Position numbers and translations under genes: made by a program
Shown here: positions 61,244-64,000 of the stretch, in pieces
Layout: each line of letters begins with the position of its first letter
How positions within the stretch are numbered: position 1 is the stretch's first letter
The notes under the pieces: generated by a model
Databases searched by the model: none
What the model was told of the DNA's origin: nothing
Seen by the model: only the letters and a program-made list of their open reading frames with translations
Assembly: GCA_019745155.1 (NCBI GenBank)
Contig: JAIETM010000003.1
Coordinates: 62,001-126,000, forward strand
Length of the DNA: 64,000 nt
Direction of reading: 5' to 3'
Source: Chitinophagaceae bacterium
Lineage (GTDB): Bacteria > Bacteroidota > Bacteroidia > Chitinophagales > Chitinophagaceae

Positions 61244-62515
61244 TTATTCAATGGTTGCTGCACCAAAATAAGGCTGCAACACTTTCGGTATGCGAATACC
61301 GTTTTCTGTTTGATGGTTCTCTAACAAAGCGGCATAGATTCTAGGCAGGGCTAATGAACTACCGTTAAGGCTATGTACCAATTGCGTTTTACCATCAGCA
61401 CCTTTGAAACGACACTTCATTCTATTGGCCTGGAAACTTTCGAAATTACTTACGCTACTCACTTCCAACCAACGCTCCTGCGCAGCACTATACACTTCAA
61501 AATCATAGGTAAGTGCAGAAGCAAAACTCATATCACCACCACACAAGCGCAGAATGCGGTATGGCAGTTCCAAACTTGTAACCAAGGCTTCCACATGTGC
61601 CACCATTTCATCCAAAGCTGCATAACTATTTTCGGGTTGCACCATTTGAATGATCTCTACTTTTTCAAACTGATGCAGACGGTTTAAGCCACGTACATCC
61701 TTTCCATAACTCCCAGCTTCTCTTCTGAAACAAGGTGAGTAGGCAGTCATCTTAACAGGCAGGTCTGATTCTTTTAGTATAACATCTCTATAAACATTTG
61801 TTACCGGTACTTCAGCAGTAGGAATCATGTAGTAATTATCTACCGGCATGTGGTACATCTGACCTTCTTTATCGGGCAGCTGTCCCGTACCATAACCACT
61901 GGCTTCGTTTACCATGAATGGCGGTAAATATTCCAGATAACCAGCCTGGGTATTGAAATCCAGGAAATATTGAATTAAGGCTCTTTGTAAACGAGCACCC
62001 TTGCCAATATAAAATGGGAAGCCGGTACCGGTTACTTTATTACCCAGTTCAAAATCGATCAGGTTAAACTGCTTAGCCAGATCCCAATGCGGTTTGGCAT
62101 TGGCAGGTAATTGTGGCTGAGGGCCTCCTGTTTTTACCGTTAGGTTGTCTTCCGCAGCACGGCCTTCCGGAACGATATCTGCTGGCAGGTTAGGCAGTTG
62201 CACCAAGGTTTGCTGTAGTTGCGCTTCTGTTTCAGCCGTCTTGGTTTTCAATGGCTCCAGCGCTGCTTTCCAGTTAGCTACTTGTGCCTTCAGTGCTTCT
62301 GCAGCATCCTTCTCGCCTTTGCCCATCAGCATACCAATTTCCTTGGAAGAGCTGTTCACTTTGGCTTGAATCGCGTCGAACTCAGCCTGAATTTTCTTGC
62401 GCTGATCATCCAACTCAATAATGCTATCTACCAAACCGAGATTCTGTACATGTTTCTTGGCCAGTCTTTTTTTAACGCCATCCGGATCGTTCCGCAGCAC
62501 CGCTACCTGTAACAT
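61244..62515 (-). CDS. serS: Seryl-tRNA synthetase
   Basis: Class II aminoacyl-tRNA synthetase charging tRNA-Ser (and tRNA-Sec), 424 residues. The N-terminal coiled-coil arm that grasps the tRNA is at ~35-100 (LDDQRKKIQAEFDAIQAKVNSSSKEI), followed by the class II core: LPPFMVNEASGYGTGQLPD, TAEVPVTNVYRD (motif 1/2 region), FRREAGSYGKDVRGLNRLHQFEKVE (motif 2), and NGSSLALPRIYAALLENHQ (motif 3). The ATG at 62515 gives the family N-terminus; the longer frame crosses the divergent gene's promoter. A perfect TAnnTTTG box lies 16 nt upstream. Confidence 0.96.
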   Translation of the reverse strand: MLQVAVLRNDPDGVKKRLAKKHVQNLGLVDSIIELDDQRKKIQAEFDAIQAKVNSSSKEIGMLMGKGEKDAAEALKAQVANWKAALEPLKTKTAETEAQLQQTLVQLPNLPADIVPEGRAAEDNLTVKTGGPQPQLPANAKPHWDLAKQFNLIDFELGNKVTGTGFPFYIGKGARLQRALIQYFLDFNTQAGYLEYLPPFMVNEASGYGTGQLPDKEGQMYHMPVDNYYMIPTAEVPVTNVYRDVILKESDLPVKMTAYSPCFRREAGSYGKDVRGLNRLHQFEKVEIIQMVQPENSYAALDEMVAHVEALVTSLELPYRILRLCGGDMSFASALTYDFEVYSAAQERWLEVSSVSNFESFQANRMKCRFKGADGKTQLVHSLNGSSLALPRIYAALLENHQTENGIRIPKVLQPYFGAATIE

Positions 62516-62530
62516 ATCGACAATTTTGCG

Positions 62531-62538
62531 CAAAGATA
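62531..62538 (-). promoter_or_regulatory. Bacteroidota -7 box of serS
   Basis: TATCTTTG on the minus strand matches TAnnTTTG exactly, 15 nt before the ATG; a TTG 14 nt further upstream could be the -33 element with a slightly short spacer. Confidence 0.55.
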
Positions 62539-62560
62539 ACCCACGTGCAGCACAACCCTT

Positions 62561-62568
62561 TACCTTTG
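62561..62568 (+). promoter_or_regulatory. Bacteroidota -7 box nearly touching the ATG at 62574
   Basis: TACCTTTG matches TAnnTTTG exactly and ends 5 nt before the ATG, which would give a leaderless or nearly leaderless transcript. Confidence 0.45.
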
Positions 62569-62573
62569 CCCGC

Positions 62574-62918
62574 ATGTTTGTATCAGATGATTTGCAGCAA
62601 AGATGGTGGGCTTTGGAAGCCAAAATGTTGGAAAGGTTCGGTAAAAAGCCCGACCTGGAAGCAGTATTGTTCTTGATTGGGATGCAGGAAACAGGCTTTA
62701 TCCAAGAGAAAATCTCCAAAGAACAGAAACAAGACTTGATGCATGTGGCGGTTTGCACGGTATTATCTGCCAGTGGTTATTACCAATTATCTGGTAAGGA
62801 TGATGAGGGTTGGCCACATTTTGAACAAGTAAAAGCACTACCCGATATGCCCATGCCTGAACAGGAGAACTTTATCAAAGACCATGTGCTCCTCTATTTC
62901 CAACAGCATGGATTTTAA
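62574..62918 (+). CDS. Conserved 114-aa hypothetical protein
   Basis: A small soluble protein (114 residues) with no recognised domain. It begins FVSDDLQQRWWALEAKMLERFG, has a hydrophobic core helix (DLEAVLFLIGMQETG), and ends HVLLYFQQHGF. Even composition, a clean ATG behind a good promoter box and its position divergent from serS suggest a real gene, probably Bacteroidota-restricted. Function unknown. Confidence 0.75.
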   Translation: MFVSDDLQQRWWALEAKMLERFGKKPDLEAVLFLIGMQETGFIQEKISKEQKQDLMHVAVCTVLSASGYYQLSGKDDEGWPHFEQVKALPDMPMPEQENFIKDHVLLYFQQHGF

Positions 62919-62983
62919 AAGCCGGATTTTACATTCAGATACGCGATTTTTATTCAATATTTGCAGGACTTAAAATCAAGATC

Positions 62984-63361
62984 ATGAACTTCCCTTCTGA
63001 CGTACGCTACACCAAAGACCACGAATGGATTAAGCTGGATGGCAATGTTGCTACCATTGGTATTACTGATTTTGCGCAGCATGAGCTGGGCGATATCGTA
63101 TATGTAGACATTTCTAGCGTTGGTAAAGCCATGAATGCGCACGAAGTGTTTGGTACAGTAGAAGCTGTGAAAACAGTGAGTGATCTTTTCCTCCCCGTTA
63201 GCGGAACCATTGCAGAAGTAAACAGTCTGCTCGAAAAACAGCCAGAATTGGTGAACAATGATCCTTATGGTGATGGCTGGATGATCAAAATGACTGTAAA
63301 CGACCCTGCAGAAGTGGCCGCCCTGATGGATAGCGCCGCTTATCAGGCCCTGGTTGGATAA
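62984..63361 (+). CDS. gcvH: Glycine cleavage system H protein
   Basis: Lipoyl carrier of the glycine cleavage system (125 residues). The lipoylated lysine is in VEAVKTVSDLFLPVSG (~residue 63), within the standard ESVK-type hammerhead. DHEWIKLDGN at the N-terminus and PYGDGWMIKM at the C-terminus are also conserved. Its partner gcvT is at 46643-47728; gcvP is not in the window. A short hairpin follows. Confidence 0.96.
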   Translation: MNFPSDVRYTKDHEWIKLDGNVATIGITDFAQHELGDIVYVDISSVGKAMNAHEVFGTVEAVKTVSDLFLPVSGTIAEVNSLLEKQPELVNNDPYGDGWMIKMTVNDPAEVAALMDSAAYQALVG

Positions 63362-63366
63362 TTTTT

Positions 63367-63385
63367 TCCGGTAAGTAAAACCGGA
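63367..63385 (+). terminator. Weak hairpin after gcvH
   Basis: TCCGGT (63367-63372) pairs with ACCGGA (63380-63385); the following sequence CCTTATGCTTTT is only moderately T-rich. Confidence 0.35.
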
Positions 63386-63437
63386 CCTTATGCTTTTGCG
63401 TATATCAGTTAACATCTGAATACACAACCCCAACCGA

Positions 63438-63980
63438 TTGGAAGCAGTACAACAATACAGCGAGACAGAGCTGGTCTATCTGCTAAAACAACGCAGTGAG
63501 TCCGCATTCAGCTATCTGTACGATAATTACGCACAGTCGCTCAATGCAGTGATACTCAATATTGTGCCCGATCATGACCTCGTGCAGGACGTACTGCAGG
63601 AAGTATTTGTCAAGATCTGGAAGCAGATAGAAAGCTACGATGCACAGAAAGGAAGATTGTTCACTTGGATGCTGAACATAGCCCGAAATGCTGCCATTGA
63701 TTTGGTACGCAGCAAAGGTTATCGCAAACAACAGCAAAGTAGTGAGCTGACAGACCGCGCTGCTGAATCAGCAGGTACCAGTCAGGTAGCAACCGACCAC
63801 ATTGGCTTACGCAAACTGGTGTATCAATTGAAGGAAGAGCAACGCGTGCTAGTTGAGCTCTCCTATTTTCAAGGTTACACGCAGGATGAGATCGCACAGC
63901 TACTACAAATTCCGCTAAGCACCGTAAAAACACGTCTTCGCTCAGCATTAACCCAATTGAGATCATCTATCAAAGCATAA
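63438..63980 (+). CDS. ECF RNA polymerase sigma factor
   Basis: A 180-residue ECF sigma factor of the second group in this window. Region 2: FSYLYDNYAQSLNAVI and VQDVLQEVFVKIWKQIESYD; region 4: VLVELSYFQGYTQDEIAQLLQIPLSTVKTRLRSALTQLR. The start is TTG at 63438; no ATG occurs before the conserved region. The downstream gene starts by overlapping the stop (TAATG), consistent with a cognate anti-sigma factor. Confidence 0.92.
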   Translation: MEAVQQYSETELVYLLKQRSESAFSYLYDNYAQSLNAVILNIVPDHDLVQDVLQEVFVKIWKQIESYDAQKGRLFTWMLNIARNAAIDLVRSKGYRKQQQSSELTDRAAESAGTSQVATDHIGLRKLVYQLKEEQRVLVELSYFQGYTQDEIAQLLQIPLSTVKTRLRSALTQLRSSIKA

Positions 63981-64000
63981 TGGATATACAGGCATACATA
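63980..64000 (+). CDS. Start of an anti-sigma factor gene (truncated by window end)
   Basis: ATG at 63980 overlaps the sigma-factor stop by one base (TAATG) and codes for M-D-I-Q-A-Y-I before the window ends. This is how many anti-sigma factors (RskA-like) of Bacteroidota begin and fits the position. Only seven residues are visible, so the call rests mainly on context. Confidence 0.5.

Noticed and set aside
1-64000. CRISPR arrays, tRNA or rRNA genes, riboswitches of known families
   Set aside because: Intergenic stretches were read on both strands and none showed regularly spaced repeats, tRNA folds or recognisable riboswitch cores.

Overview
The window looks like a chromosomal segment from a Bacteroidota bacterium, most likely the family Chitinophagaceae (Sediminibacterium- or Hydrotalea-like; inferred from gene content, not from a marker-gene search). 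The evidence is: TonB-receptor-like outer membrane barrels with carboxypeptidase-regulatory N-termini, a GLPGLI-family protein, ECF sigma/anti-sigma pairs, large two-domain IspG, the Bacteroidota-type arginine operon with an AOTC/SOTC-type transcarbamylase, the futalosine menaquinone pathway, and promoters that fit the Bacteroidota consensus TTTG / TAnnTTTG rather than the sigma-70 consensus. No rRNA, tRNA, IS element, prophage or CRISPR array was seen.

Layout. 1-5.5 kb: 3' end of an imidazolonepropionase-like amidohydrolase, a lipoprotein amidase, a DUF885 metallopeptidase, and an AT-rich two-gene insert (DUF262-HNH protein plus an unknown 152-aa protein) that looks like a small defence module. 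5.5-16 kb: fused isobutyryl-CoA mutase IcmF, aldose epimerase, Tat-exported Gfo/Idh/MocA oxidoreductase, RidA, a 3-hydroxyacyl-CoA dehydrogenase remnant with TsaB, and a Cys-free ArsR regulator beside a persulfide-dioxygenase/rhodanese protein. 16-25 kb, minus strand: lipid A acyltransferase-like protein, NadB, IspG, a class D beta-lactamase, Kbl, and a two-component system. 25-29 kb: GLPGLI protein, FKBP isomerase, outer membrane barrel receptor.

29.5-38.4 kb is a complete arginine operon reading leftwards: a 15-codon leader peptide rich in Arg codons, GNAT acyltransferase, argG, argC, argD, a four-helix-bundle gene insertion, argF', argB, argE, argH. The leader has alternative hairpins and a small terminator-like hairpin before the first gene, so it looks like a ribosome-dependent attenuator. 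Val90 of the transcarbamylase predicts that the pathway uses N-succinylated rather than N-acetylated intermediates.

38.5-64 kb: a second barrel receptor with a Gly/Met-rich tail, a SNF2 helicase with two SWIM fingers, ComB, RlpA, GcvT, an operon of small protein-PadR-PspC-membrane protein with a perfect 11-bp inverted repeat over its promoter, a half-size EamA protein, an active/inactive M16 peptidase pair, an aspartyl protease-PDZ protein, MqnC, an ECF sigma/anti-sigma/outer membrane protein operon, an L,D-transpeptidase, SerS, GcvH, and a second ECF sigma factor whose anti-sigma gene begins at the window edge.

The observations I would follow up first are the arginine leader, the Val90 transcarbamylase, the DUF262-HNH pair, the PadR operator, and the matching Gly-rich motifs in the GLPGLI protein and its neighbouring receptor.
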